NCBI GenBank assembly: GCA_900547505.1
Contig: URGY01000046.1
Coordinates: forward strand, 1-10,919
DNA: 10,919 nucleotides
Source of the DNA: an uncultured Collinsella sp.
GTDB lineage: Bacteria > Actinomycetota > Coriobacteriia > Coriobacteriales > Coriobacteriaceae
Reading direction: 5' to 3'
Numbering within the stretch: position 1 is the stretch's first letter; the number at the start of each line of letters is the position of its first letter. The position numbers were made by a program, and so were the translations under genes. A model generated the notes under the pieces. It was not told the DNA's origin. It was given only the letters and a program-made list of their open reading frames with translations, and ran no database searches. Below, in pieces: positions 1 through 7,288 of the stretch.

Positions 1-42
1 GCAGCGTAGTCTCGTGGGCTCGGAGATGTGTATAAGAGACAG
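1..42 (+). other. Illumina Nextera read-2 adapter with i7 index (artefact)
   Basis: Bases 9-42 match the complete 34-base Nextera read-2 transposase adapter. This includes the 19-base Tn5 mosaic end AGATGTGTATAAGAGACAG at 24-42. Bases 1-8 (GCAGCGTA) sit exactly where the i7 index lies in a Nextera library molecule and, from memory, equal the reverse complement of the XT v2 index read TACGCTGC (N721). The stretch is therefore untrimmed library sequence joined to genomic DNA at 43. Translating it gives the N-terminus MYKRQ, a known artefact in metagenomic protein sets. Confidence 0.97.
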
Positions 43-492
43 AGCTACCACATCGTCTACAACGAGACGCTGCGCGACCGCGTGTGCGCCGTGTCCAACA
101 AGACCCACTACAACGAGATGAACGTCCTCTCCATGCATGCGCTTATCGGTGCCTACCAGCCGCAGGGCGACGAGTGGGTGGACGAGCTTAACCAGGTGCT
201 TGCCGGCAATATCGAGTATTTCTGCGATTACGTGGACGAGCATTTTGAGGGCGTGTCCTATTCGCGTCCGCAGGGCACGTACATGGTGTTTCTGGACTGC
301 ACCGAGTGGTGCCGCGAGCATGGCCGCGATATTCAGCGGCTGCTCGACGAGGGGGCGCGCGTGGGCGTGGGGTATCAGGACGGCCGCCCGTTCCACGGGC
401 CCTGCCACATTCGCGTGAATCTGGCGCTGCCGCTTTCGCGCGTAAGGGAAGCGTGCGACCGCTTGGACCGCTACGTTTTTAATGCACGGTAA
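43..492 (+). CDS. MalY/PatB-type PLP-dependent C-S lyase / aminotransferase, 3' fragment
   Basis: This is the last 149 codons of a fold-type I PLP enzyme of the MalY/PatB (cystathionine beta-lyase-like, class I/II aminotransferase) group, which normally has about 390 residues. Family members cleave C-S bonds of cystathionine or cysteine to release pyruvate, ammonia and a thiol in the cytoplasm. The visible part is the C-terminal small domain. It starts at SYHIVYNETLRDR, continues through a RPQGTYMVFLDC segment, and ends with HIRVNLALPLSRV, whose Arg sits where this family binds the substrate alpha-carboxylate. The PLP lysine lies upstream and is missing. An apparent ATG at 28 belongs to the adapter, so the fragment is open at its 5' end. 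Family assignment rests on recalled similarity; substrate is unknown. Confidence 0.8.
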   Translation, partial: SYHIVYNETLRDRVCAVSNKTHYNEMNVLSMHALIGAYQPQGDEWVDELNQVLAGNIEYFCDYVDEHFEGVSYSRPQGTYMVFLDCTEWCREHGRDIQRLLDEGARVGVGYQDGRPFHGPCHIRVNLALPLSRVREACDRLDRYVFNAR

Positions 493-502
493 GTGAGCAC
501 TG

Positions 503-544
503 CATGCGGGGCCTTCTGCCAAGCCGGCTGGAAGGTCCCGCATG
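503..544 (+). terminator. Hairpin after the lyase gene, possible terminator without U-tract
   Basis: Bases 503-516 pair with 531-544 in a 14-bp stem containing one G-U wobble (511/536). The 14-base loop contains a small self-complementary AGCCGGCT. It begins 10 bases after the lyase stop codon, where a terminator is expected. No run of T follows directly (the next bases are GTAAAACG), so it is not a canonical intrinsic terminator. It may be a Rho-assisted or mRNA 3'-end-stabilising hairpin. Confidence 0.5.
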
Positions 545-585
545 GTAAAACGTCTGTAACCATTGGGCACTCATGTGGTTTTGTT

Positions 586-594
586 TGCTATTAT
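586..594 (+). promoter_or_regulatory. Extended -10 promoter for the binding-protein/kinase operon
   Basis: TGCTATTAT fits the extended -10 pattern TGnTATAAT with one mismatch. The only reasonable -35 candidate, TTGGGC at 563-568, has a long 20-base spacer, so the extended -10 probably carries recognition. Transcription would begin near 601, leaving about 36 bases of leader before the ATG at 637. The rest of 545-636 is AT-richer than its surroundings, as is usual for a promoter. Prediction by eye only. Confidence 0.5.
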
Positions 595-636
595 TTTTTA
601 CCATTTCAGTCTGTAAACAGGATCGTCTGGAGCTCG

Positions 637-1506
637 ATGAAAAGACCCCGTCGCTCGGTTGCCATTTCGTTGTTTGTTGCGCTTGTGGTGGCGAGCGCCT
701 TTGTCGTAGCGATAGCCGGCTGCTCCGAGTCGAATGGCAGGGCCTCGACGTCTGCATTAGAAGGTCTGGACGCCTCGCAGGTCAAGGACGACAATCTTAA
801 GATGCTCAGCGTCGGCAGCGACCTCTATCCACCGTTTGTGTATACCGACGAGTACGGCGATATCGTTGGCCTGGATGTTGAGATATTGACCGAGGCTTTG
901 GCCCGCATTGGTTATAAGCCAAAATACCAGCTGATCGACTGGGAAAAGAAGAAAGAGCTGCTGGCGAGCGGCGAGCTCGATTGTGTCATGGGCAGCTTTA
1001 GCATGACGGGTCGCGAAAACGAGTATCGTTGGGCCGGCCCGTACCTTGCGAGCCGCCAGGTGGTCGCGGTCGATCCCCAGAGCGATATCTACACGCTTGC
1101 CGATCTTGAGGATAAGATCGTGGCGGTTCAGTCCACCACCAAGCCCGAGGGCATTTTGCTCAATCGCACAAATGAAAACGTTCCGCAGATCAAGGAGCTC
1201 TACTGCTTTTCGGACCGTTCATGCCTGAACCCGGCGCTCGTCGAGGGCCTGGTCGACGCCATCGCCGCGCATGAGTCCTTGCTGCTCACCTACGAAAAGG
1301 ACTATGGTGTGACGTATCGTATTCTGGATGAGCCGCTGCTAGAGGTCGGTTTGGGCACCGCTTTCGATATCAACGATACGCGCGGCGTCAACGTTAAGCT
1401 CACTCATGCCTACCAAGAAATGCTTGCCGATGGCACCATGGAACGCCTGGTGTCAAAGTACTTCGATGACCCTTCGCCATTTTTGAATGTGGAGGGTCTG
1501 TCATGA
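637..1506 (+). CDS. Solute-binding lipoprotein, SBP_bac_3 (amino-acid type) family
   Basis: This 289-residue protein has a lipoprotein signal: basic MKRPRR, a hydrophobic stretch at residues 8-25 and the lipobox I-A-G-C with Cys29. The mature part (about residues 55-285) has the two-lobed family 3 binding-protein pattern, with DLYPPFVYTDEYGDIVGLDVEI at the first lobe, GSFSMTGRENEYRWAGPY near the ligand-binding Arg region and a final EMLADGTMERLVSKYF. Such proteins bind amino acids or related solutes outside the membrane. I chose ATG 637 because it gives a proper signal peptide and has GGAG at 629-632; a longer GTG frame from 493 lacks one and runs through the hairpin. It overlaps the downstream kinase by ATGA, and no ABC permease or ATPase gene is adjacent, so a role as a kinase input is more likely than transport. 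The ligand cannot be told. Confidence 0.88.
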   Translation: MKRPRRSVAISLFVALVVASAFVVAIAGCSESNGRASTSALEGLDASQVKDDNLKMLSVGSDLYPPFVYTDEYGDIVGLDVEILTEALARIGYKPKYQLIDWEKKKELLASGELDCVMGSFSMTGRENEYRWAGPYLASRQVVAVDPQSDIYTLADLEDKIVAVQSTTKPEGILLNRTNENVPQIKELYCFSDRSCLNPALVEGLVDAIAAHESLLLTYEKDYGVTYRILDEPLLEVGLGTAFDINDTRGVNVKLTHAYQEMLADGTMERLVSKYFDDPSPFLNVEGLS

Positions 1507-3695
1507 TCGATGCGCCTGACCACGCCGTAGAGGAGCGGGGCAATCGTTCGGCAGGGGCATGGCTCCTTGTCGCTCTGCTGGGGATAGTGCTCTCGGTTGC
1601 TGCCGGCATGATGAGCTACGGTTACATGACGGCCCAAGCCGAGCAGCGCTTTGCCGACGTTGTCGATTACGTGGCGACGCAGAGCCTTTCCTACGATGCA
1701 TTCAATAGCGCCTATACGACCAAAAACCTGATACGCGTTATGGAGATCGCCGGAGAGGCAGCGCGCGATATAGAGCGCGACGGTTCGGTGGATAACACAA
1801 GGCTGGAGCAATACGCCGACCAGTTCAACGTGAGCGCGCTGATCGTGACGGACGCATCGGGCAATTTGGTGTCCGAGTCCTCGACGGGCGATGTGGGCTA
1901 CGAGTCGCTCGCTACGTATCTCAAAGAATCACCCGTGCTGGAGGTGGCAACTCATCCGCTTAAGTCCTATACCGCCCGCATTACGCTTTCGGATGATTCG
2001 GTCGCAGACATTGGCTGCGTAACCCGGCAGGATGGCGAGGGCATCGTTGTCGCAGTAAGGCATCAGAGCGCGAAGGCGGTTGCAAGCAATACGCTCAAAC
2101 TGCAGAGTTTGCTCGAAGGCTATGAAACCATCGATAGCGGCAATATCGTGATCGAAAGCGACGGCAAGGTCGTTGCGACCAATGCCGTTGAACCCACTGT
2201 ATTGGGCGTATTCGATCTGCCTGCGACGGACGTCTTCATTGTCGACGGTATTAAGGATCGATGCCTGGCCGGTAAGGTCAAATTGATTAACGCCGACGGC
2301 GAGTGGTATTTGGGCACATTTGGAAAAGCGCACAAATTCTATGTGTACACCTATGCTCCGGCGCGGCGTTACTTCGAGGTCGTCGCGGCTGTTGCTGCCG
2401 GCGTGCTGGCGCTCTACAGCGGTTTTATAGCCGTTGTTGTGATGGTGTGTCGCCGCGCTGATCGCCGACGTTTGACGGACTTGCTGCAGCAGGAGCGCGA
2501 CTATGGCGACAAGCTGGCAAAGGCGGCGCGTGAGGCCTCGTCCGCCAACTCGGCAAAGACGGAGTTTCTGCGTCGCATGAGCCATGATCTGCGCACGCCC
2601 ATCAACGGCATTCGCGGCATGGTCGAGGTTGGCGATGCCAATGCGGACGATCTGCAAAAGCAGACCGAGTGCCGCTCAAAAATCTGGACGGCATCGGGAC
2701 TGCTGCTCGACCTTGCCAACGAGGCCCTCGATATGAGTCGCCTGGAGAGCGGGCAGGTCGACCTGAACCTCGTACCCACAAATTTGGTGGCACTCAACTG
2801 TGAAGTGCGCGATATTCTGGAGCGCCAGGCCGAGGAGCGTCTGGTGACAATTATCTGCGACCAGCAGACGCTTAATCATCCCTATGCACGGGTGAGCGTG
2901 ACGCACCTCAAGCGCCTGTTGCTCAATATTGCCGGCAATGCCGTCAAGTACAACCGCCAGGGCGGCTATGTTCGCCTGGTGTGCCGCGAGGTGGAGCCAG
3001 CGGATGGCGCCCCCGTCTATGAATACACGATCGCCGACAACGGTATTGGCATGAGCGAGGAGTTCCAACAGCACCTCTACGAGCCGTTTTGCCGCGAGGA
3101 GCAACAGGTGGAAGGCGCCTCGTCGGGAAGTGGCCTGGGCGCGCCTATCGCAAAACAGTTAGTCGAGCTTATGGGCGGAACCATGAGTTTTACGAGTGTC
3201 TTGGGGCAGGGGACGACGTTTACCATCCGCCTGCCGTTCGAGAAATGCAAACGCTCCGAGATTCCTCAGGCAGTTCGCGCGGATGCGGGCGATGGTGACG
3301 CGCTCCAGGGCTTGCGCGTTTTGCTCGTAGAGGATAACGATCTGAATGCCGAGATCGCGCAGTTTACACTCAGCCGTGCCGGTGCCGTCGTGACGCATGC
3401 TAAGGATGGCGAGTCTGCCGTTGAGGCGTTTGCCGCGAGCGCACCGCACGAGTACGACGTGGTGTTGATGGACATCATGATGCCTGGCATCGATGGCCTT
3501 GAGGCCACGCGTCGGATTCGAGCACTCGATCGCGAGGATGCCGCGACCACGCCGATTATCGCCGTGAGTGCCAACGCCTTTGCCGACGACCGCAGACTTT
3601 CGCGCGAGGCGGGCATGGACGCGCACCTGAGTAAACCCGTGAGCTCGCAGGAGCTCGTTGAGGCGCTTGCGCACATAGCTGCCGACGCTTCATAA
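1503..3695 (+). CDS. Membrane hybrid sensor histidine kinase with Cache-like sensor and receiver domain
   Basis: The 730-residue protein has TM1 at about 19-41, an extracytoplasmic region at 42-289 resembling a double Cache sensor (LIVTDASGNLVSES is typical), and TM2 at about 293-316. A short coiled linker leads to a HisKA domain with phospho-acceptor His361 in MSHDLRTP. The HATPase_c domain shows the N-box around Asn475/Asn479, DNGIGM at 512-517 and a GSGLGAPIAKQLVELMGG segment. The C-terminal receiver (about 606-725) has acidic Glu610/Asp611, phospho-acceptor Asp657 in LMDIMMPGIDG and Lys711 in LSKP. All catalytic residues appear intact. ATG 1503 overlaps the preceding stop by 4 bases and has GGAGGG at 1491-1496, suggesting translational coupling to the binding lipoprotein, which may present ligand to the sensor domain. 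There is no Hpt or DNA-binding output domain, so phosphate must pass to a partner not encoded here. It could also act mainly as a phosphatase or sink. Confidence 0.93.
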   Translation: MIDAPDHAVEERGNRSAGAWLLVALLGIVLSVAAGMMSYGYMTAQAEQRFADVVDYVATQSLSYDAFNSAYTTKNLIRVMEIAGEAARDIERDGSVDNTRLEQYADQFNVSALIVTDASGNLVSESSTGDVGYESLATYLKESPVLEVATHPLKSYTARITLSDDSVADIGCVTRQDGEGIVVAVRHQSAKAVASNTLKLQSLLEGYETIDSGNIVIESDGKVVATNAVEPTVLGVFDLPATDVFIVDGIKDRCLAGKVKLINADGEWYLGTFGKAHKFYVYTYAPARRYFEVVAAVAAGVLALYSGFIAVVVMVCRRADRRRLTDLLQQERDYGDKLAKAAREASSANSAKTEFLRRMSHDLRTPINGIRGMVEVGDANADDLQKQTECRSKIWTASGLLLDLANEALDMSRLESGQVDLNLVPTNLVALNCEVRDILERQAEERLVTIICDQQTLNHPYARVSVTHLKRLLLNIAGNAVKYNRQGGYVRLVCREVEPADGAPVYEYTIADNGIGMSEEFQQHLYEPFCREEQQVEGASSGSGLGAPIAKQLVELMGGTMSFTSVLGQGTTFTIRLPFEKCKRSEIPQAVRADAGDGDALQGLRVLLVEDNDLNAEIAQFTLSRAGAVVTHAKDGESAVEAFAASAPHEYDVVLMDIMMPGIDGLEATRRIRALDREDAATTPIIAVSANAFADDRRLSREAGMDAHLSKPVSSQELVEALAHIAADAS

Positions 3696-3697
3696 GC

Positions 3698-3737
3698 ATA
3701 TGGCCCGGTTCCAAGGTGGGTTGGAACCGGGCCATAT
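3698..3737 (+). terminator. Strong hairpin terminator between convergent genes
   Basis: A perfect 16-bp inverted repeat (3698-3713 with 3722-3737) encloses an 8-base loop whose ends can add a 17th pair. It begins 3 bases after the kinase stop codon. The following bases are T-rich but interrupted (ATTGCTATTTG, then GAGTTTTGCTTTT), so it fits a terminator for the plus-strand operon. The hairpin also lies 28 bases beyond the minus-strand stop at 3766 and may stop that transcript too, although its minus-strand flank is not T-rich. Confidence 0.88.
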
Positions 3738-3765
3738 TGCTATTTGTGAGTTTTGCTTTTGAGGC

Positions 3766-4245
3766 TTACTTTTCTTGAATCTGCTTGCCGCAGAGATGCT
3801 CAATCGTAATCTCGTAGAGCTGGACGCCCTTGATGTCTCTGGCGATCTCTTCTTCGACTTCTTCGGCAGAAGGGTAGTACTTAAGGGCGAGCTGGCGGAC
3901 TTTGTCCTCGATATACGCGGGAGTGTCATGCACCAGGCGACAACGGCCAAAGACCACGGTGCTCATAACATAGGGAGCCCAGTCATCGTCCTTGTACCAC
4001 TCGTTTCCGTAAACGGTAAAGCAGACCTTGTCATCGCGCTTGAGTGCGTCGACCTTGTGGCCTGCTTTGGCGCCATGGAAATAAATCTTGTCGTGCTCGG
4101 CATCGAAGAAGTAGTTGACGGGAATGGCGTACGGGTAGCCATCGTCGCCGTTGACGGCAAAGACGCCGCGCTTGCAGGCGGAGAGCAACTCGCGCGCCGC
4201 CTCATCGGAAATAGCGCGTTTTTTTCTGCGTAGGGGCCTAAACAT
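3766..4245 (-). CDS. Nim/PNPOx-family FMN-binding protein (pyridoxamine 5'-phosphate oxidase-like)
   Basis: This 159-residue cytoplasmic protein has the split-barrel flavin fold of the PNPOx-like/NimA group. Recognisable parts are CKRGVFAVNGDDGYPYAIPVNYFF (about 24-47) and IYFHGAKAGHKVDAL (54-68), where the conserved His-Gly and Gly-His positions of the Nim-type FMN pocket fall. Relatives bind flavin and act as oxidoreductases; some reduce 5-nitroimidazoles, but most have unknown substrates. I chose ATG at 4245 because AGAAAGGA lies 8 bases upstream; a GTG at 4284 would add 13 residues without a good ribosome site and would overlap the region just after the kinase stop. The gene follows the large kinase by 42 bases on the same strand with no obvious promoter in the gap, so the two are probably cotranscribed. 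Drug-resistance activity is not implied. Confidence 0.82.
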   Translation of the reverse strand: MFRPLRRKKRAISDEAARELLSACKRGVFAVNGDDGYPYAIPVNYFFDAEHDKIYFHGAKAGHKVDALKRDDKVCFTVYGNEWYKDDDWAPYVMSTVVFGRCRLVHDTPAYIEDKVRQLALKYYPSAEEVEEEIARDIKGVQLYEITIEHLCGKQIQEK

Positions 4246-4287
4246 CGTGGGCTTCCTTTCTAACTGCGTTTGGTAGTTGAGCACAAA

Positions 4288-7092
4288 CTATAGCGAAATA
4301 GTTCCGTTTTTCTTGATGCAGGCGAGCATGTCTTTAAGCTTGTTAAAGTCAAGCGGCTTGGGCAGATGGGCGTTCATGCCAGCGTCACGTGCCGCTTGTG
4401 CGTCCTCGGCAAAGGCGTTGGCGGTCAGCGCGATAATGGGGATGTCGGCTGCGTCGGCCTTGCCGCTTAGGCGGATCGTGCGGGCCGCTTCGTAGCCATC
4501 CATGCCCGGCATCATGATGTCCATCAGGATTGCATCGAAGCTGCCTGCGGGACGTGAAAGGTACAGATCAACCGCGTCGCTGCCGTTCTCCACATGGGTG
4601 ACTACGATGCCTTCGGTCTCCAATAATGTCTGGGCGATTTCGGCGCTAAGCTGGTTGTCTTCGGCAAGCAACGCGCTCATTCCGGCAAGTGAGACCGTGA
4701 GTGCCCCCGCGCTCGTTTGCGTTTGGATCTTAGGACACGTATCGATAGCGAGCGGAATCTGAACGTAAAATGTCGATCCGGTTCCAAGCTCACTCGTTAC
4801 CTCGATTGTTCCCCCCATGAGGTCGACAAGTGATTTGACGATCGGCATGCCCATGCCCGTCCCCTGAAATTTGCTGCGGGCATCGTTGCCTTCTTGAGCA
4901 AACGGTTCGTAGATGTGCTTAAGAAACTCGGGCGACATGCCGATGCCGGTGTCCGAGACGTTAAAGCAAAAGAGCACTCGGTTGTCGTCAAGCGGTTTAA
5001 TCTGAGAGGTAAAAGTGACAGTGCCGCCATCTTTGTTGTACTTGATGCTGTTGTCGAGCAGGTTAATGATAATCTGACGTACATGAGTGGGGCTTCCAAT
5101 TACCTGCGGATTGCAAACGAGATGTGCGCTTTGATCCCGCATCGTTATATTGTGTTCGGACGCGCGGAGTTTGCACAGCACAATTGCATCGTCGCAGAGC
5201 TTTTCAAGGTTAAATGAGACGTGCTCAAGCGTTAACTTACCATTTTCAATCCTGCCCATTTCTAGAATGTCGTTGATGAGTGAGAGCAGATGATTGGCGG
5301 CAATTCGCGCCTTGGCTCGGTTTTCACGGGCGGCATGGACATCGTCTTCGTGCAATTCCTCAATTTCGATGAGTCCCAGAATGCCGTTGAGCGGCGTGCG
5401 GATGTCATGACTCATGCGTGTAAGAAAGGCCGTTTTGGCGGCATTTGCGGCGAGTGCCTTGTTTTGTTCTGCTCGGGCTCGCTGCAGGGCCCAGGTTAGA
5501 ACCGCTACTCCAGTCAACAGTACACCGACGATGATGACGACAATCGCACTACGATGTCGATACATAAACCTGAGCGTGTCCGACTCCTGCGCGCTATACG
5601 ACGTAGAGGAATAATTGCTTGCAGAAAGCGATTCTCCGGCGTTGATGATGCCCTTGTTGACAATACTTAATAATTCGGGATTTCCGCGTAACATGAGGCA
5701 AGAGAGCTCGGCCGTGCGTGAGAGTTCCTGTATCTCGTAGTCTTTGATATCGTAGCTTTCTCGGATGGTTTCCAGCCGTGCACTGGGAACAATGACGCAG
5801 CTTGACCTCCCATCCTTAAGGGCAGTTAGTATTTCGTCTGCAGACTGATATTCGGTTATATTTGCATTTGGAAATAAGTATTTTAATTCGTTGCGGTTTA
5901 CGATCGAAAACTCTGTGCAACCGATATTGCGCAGATCCCTGTTAAGATCGTTGGTGGCGTGGATGGCGGTAAGAGAGAGCGTTCCCATCGAAATCGATTG
6001 AACCGTCCCCATTTGCTCGGCAAGCCAGTAGTCATTATATGCCGGTAGGGCGATGTCGATATCCCCCCTTGAGAGTGCTTCTGTCATTTGCTGGTTGCCT
6101 GGATAAGCGATCGTGCGTACGGAAATGCCAAATTTGTCGTGTAGCGTTGTAACGAACGAGACGAGTGAGCCTTCCATTTCTCCATTATCATCTTGGTTGC
6201 AGTAGGGGAGATTGTTACTGAGGTAACCGAGCGTAAGCGTACTTTTCTTGGCCTTGAGCCACGACCGTTCGGAGCCGGTAAGTGATGCGGATCCACTGTT
6301 TTGTGCCGAGTAGTTTGATTTGACTTCGTCGTTGTAACGCGGGTTGATGCGATTGATTGCCGCCATGGCCGAGTTGATGTCGTCCATCAGGTCGGGACGG
6401 CTTTTGGGCACTGCAAAATAGTAGTCGCTCGAACCTACGTAGAACATAGGGGAAGCGTTGGGTGAGGAGATGGTGTCATTCATGATGATGGCGTCGACCT
6501 CATCGTTTGCGAGCGCGTCAAAGAGGTCACCGCCGCCGGCGAATTCTTTATAGGTGCAGGTAATACCTTCGTTGGAAAGCCACTGCCGACCGACGGCGGT
6601 TTGCATAACGCCGGGGTTATAACCGATGGTTAGCCCTTGGAGCGCTTGAGGATCGCCTTTAGAGAGATCGTCGCGGTCGGGCTTGGCGTAGATGTAGTAG
6701 CGCTCGGTTCCTTCGGGGTTCGAGGAGTAGAGCAACTTTTGTGCTCGCTCTGCCGAATACGAAATATTCGGCAGCAGATCGATTTCGCCCTTCTCGAGCA
6801 TCTCCATGAGCTCGGTGAAGGTGCCGGAGACGTATTCGTACCGCCAACCGGGCGTGTAGTACGAAAGGGTCTGGAGGTAGTCGTAGCCCCATCCCGAGAG
6901 GCGCTCGCCTGGCGTGCCGTCCTGGAATCCCTCGTTGTTGATAAGCCAGCCGACGCGTACCGTTTTGATCTGTTGATCAGAGTCATTGGCATGGGCGGGG
7001 GCGGGCATGAGGGCGTTCAGTAGGGTAAGTGCGGCAAGCACGATAATCAGGGCGCGAAGCACAGTTGAACGAAGGATAGCGGTAGCTCTCAC
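4288..7092 (-). CDS. Hybrid sensor histidine kinase with two fused solute-binding (SBP_bac_3) domains and receiver
   Basis: The 934-residue protein has an N-terminal signal (hydrophobic 12-29, likely cleavage after AHA at 33-35). Two tandem family 3 solute-binding domains follow, at about 42-255 and 283-505, then a single TM helix at about 515-536. The HisKA domain has His562 in MSHDIRTP. HATPase_c shows LLDNSIKYN, SDTGIGMS and GTGMGMPIVKSLVDLMGG, and the C-terminal receiver has Asp858 in LMDIMMPGMDG and a final HLPKPL. The architecture resembles BvgS/EvgS-type kinases, in which tandem binding-protein (VFT) domains sense ligands outside the membrane, but it lacks their PAS and Hpt domains. 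An in-frame TTG at 7098 sits directly against AGGA (7099-7102), so the GTG at 7092, six bases away, is the better start. The downstream Nim-like gene is probably in the same transcript. Ligands and output partner are unknown. Confidence 0.92.
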   Translation of the reverse strand: MRATAILRSTVLRALIIVLAALTLLNALMPAPAHANDSDQQIKTVRVGWLINNEGFQDGTPGERLSGWGYDYLQTLSYYTPGWRYEYVSGTFTELMEMLEKGEIDLLPNISYSAERAQKLLYSSNPEGTERYYIYAKPDRDDLSKGDPQALQGLTIGYNPGVMQTAVGRQWLSNEGITCTYKEFAGGGDLFDALANDEVDAIIMNDTISSPNASPMFYVGSSDYYFAVPKSRPDLMDDINSAMAAINRINPRYNDEVKSNYSAQNSGSASLTGSERSWLKAKKSTLTLGYLSNNLPYCNQDDNGEMEGSLVSFVTTLHDKFGISVRTIAYPGNQQMTEALSRGDIDIALPAYNDYWLAEQMGTVQSISMGTLSLTAIHATNDLNRDLRNIGCTEFSIVNRNELKYLFPNANITEYQSADEILTALKDGRSSCVIVPSARLETIRESYDIKDYEIQELSRTAELSCLMLRGNPELLSIVNKGIINAGESLSASNYSSTSYSAQESDTLRFMYRHRSAIVVIIVGVLLTGVAVLTWALQRARAEQNKALAANAAKTAFLTRMSHDIRTPLNGILGLIEIEELHEDDVHAARENRAKARIAANHLLSLINDILEMGRIENGKLTLEHVSFNLEKLCDDAIVLCKLRASEHNITMRDQSAHLVCNPQVIGSPTHVRQIIINLLDNSIKYNKDGGTVTFTSQIKPLDDNRVLFCFNVSDTGIGMSPEFLKHIYEPFAQEGNDARSKFQGTGMGMPIVKSLVDLMGGTIEVTSELGTGSTFYVQIPLAIDTCPKIQTQTSAGALTVSLAGMSALLAEDNQLSAEIAQTLLETEGIVVTHVENGSDAVDLYLSRPAGSFDAILMDIMMPGMDGYEAARTIRLSGKADAADIPIIALTANAFAEDAQAARDAGMNAHLPKPLDFNKLKDMLACIKKNGTISL

Positions 7093-7098
7093 GGGCAA

Positions 7099-7102
7099 TC
7101 CT
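7099..7102 (-). promoter_or_regulatory. Ribosome binding site that sets the kinase start at GTG 7092
   Basis: AGGA on the minus strand is 6 bases from GTG (7090-7092) and 0 bases from the alternative TTG (7096-7098). Spacing favours GTG and removes two residues from the longest reading frame. Confidence 0.65.
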
Positions 7103-7126
7103 AACGAATCGAGACATTACCGCATA

Positions 7127-7135
7127 ATCATATCA
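7127..7135 (-). promoter_or_regulatory. Extended -10 promoter for the fused-sensor kinase
   Basis: On the minus strand the sequence reads TGATATGAT, matching TGnTATAAT with one mismatch. No convincing -35 lies 16-18 bases upstream, as is common for extended -10 promoters. Transcription would start near 7120, giving a leader of about 28 bases. The promoter class resembles the one proposed before the lipoprotein/kinase operon. By eye only. Confidence 0.5.
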
Positions 7136-7177
7136 GCTGGTCTGCTTGGTCGGCAGGCATACCGCTAAACAGTCTGC

Positions 7178-7235
7178 CCGGCAGTTGGGGACAGTCCCTT
7201 TCTGCCGGCACAAAAGGAACGTCCCTAACTGCCGG
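7178..7235. repeat. 58-base imperfect palindrome, REP/MITE-like intergenic element
   Basis: The two halves (7178-7209 and the reverse complement of 7204-7235) agree at 27 of 32 positions and are centred on TGCCGGCA at 7203-7210. Each end is CCGGCAGTT and each arm carries a GGGAC-type block and a CCTTT-type block. It lies in the divergent region between the kinase and the channel gene. RNA from either strand could fold into one long hairpin. I recall similar GGGACAGTCCCTTT palindromes between genes in Coriobacteriia, so a dispersed REP-like family is likely. It could alternatively be a large operator or a transcription barrier between the divergent genes. Confidence 0.75.
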
Positions 7236-7288
7236 TTGTGGGACAATATCGAGCGAACGTGATGGGGTGTCTGGGAAAAGGGGTCGCG

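Noticed and set aside
28..42. ATG start giving an MYKRQ N-terminus for the lyase
   Set aside because: It lies inside the Nextera mosaic end, so it is an artefact and not a start codon.
493..636. GTG start at 493 extending the binding lipoprotein by 48 residues
   Set aside because: The extension runs through a hairpin and the putative promoter and would bury the lipoprotein signal peptide internally; ATG 637 gives a normal signal.
3775..4233. 152-codon plus-strand frame opposite the Nim-like gene
   Set aside because: It is antisense to a well-supported flavoprotein and has no ribosome site or domain.
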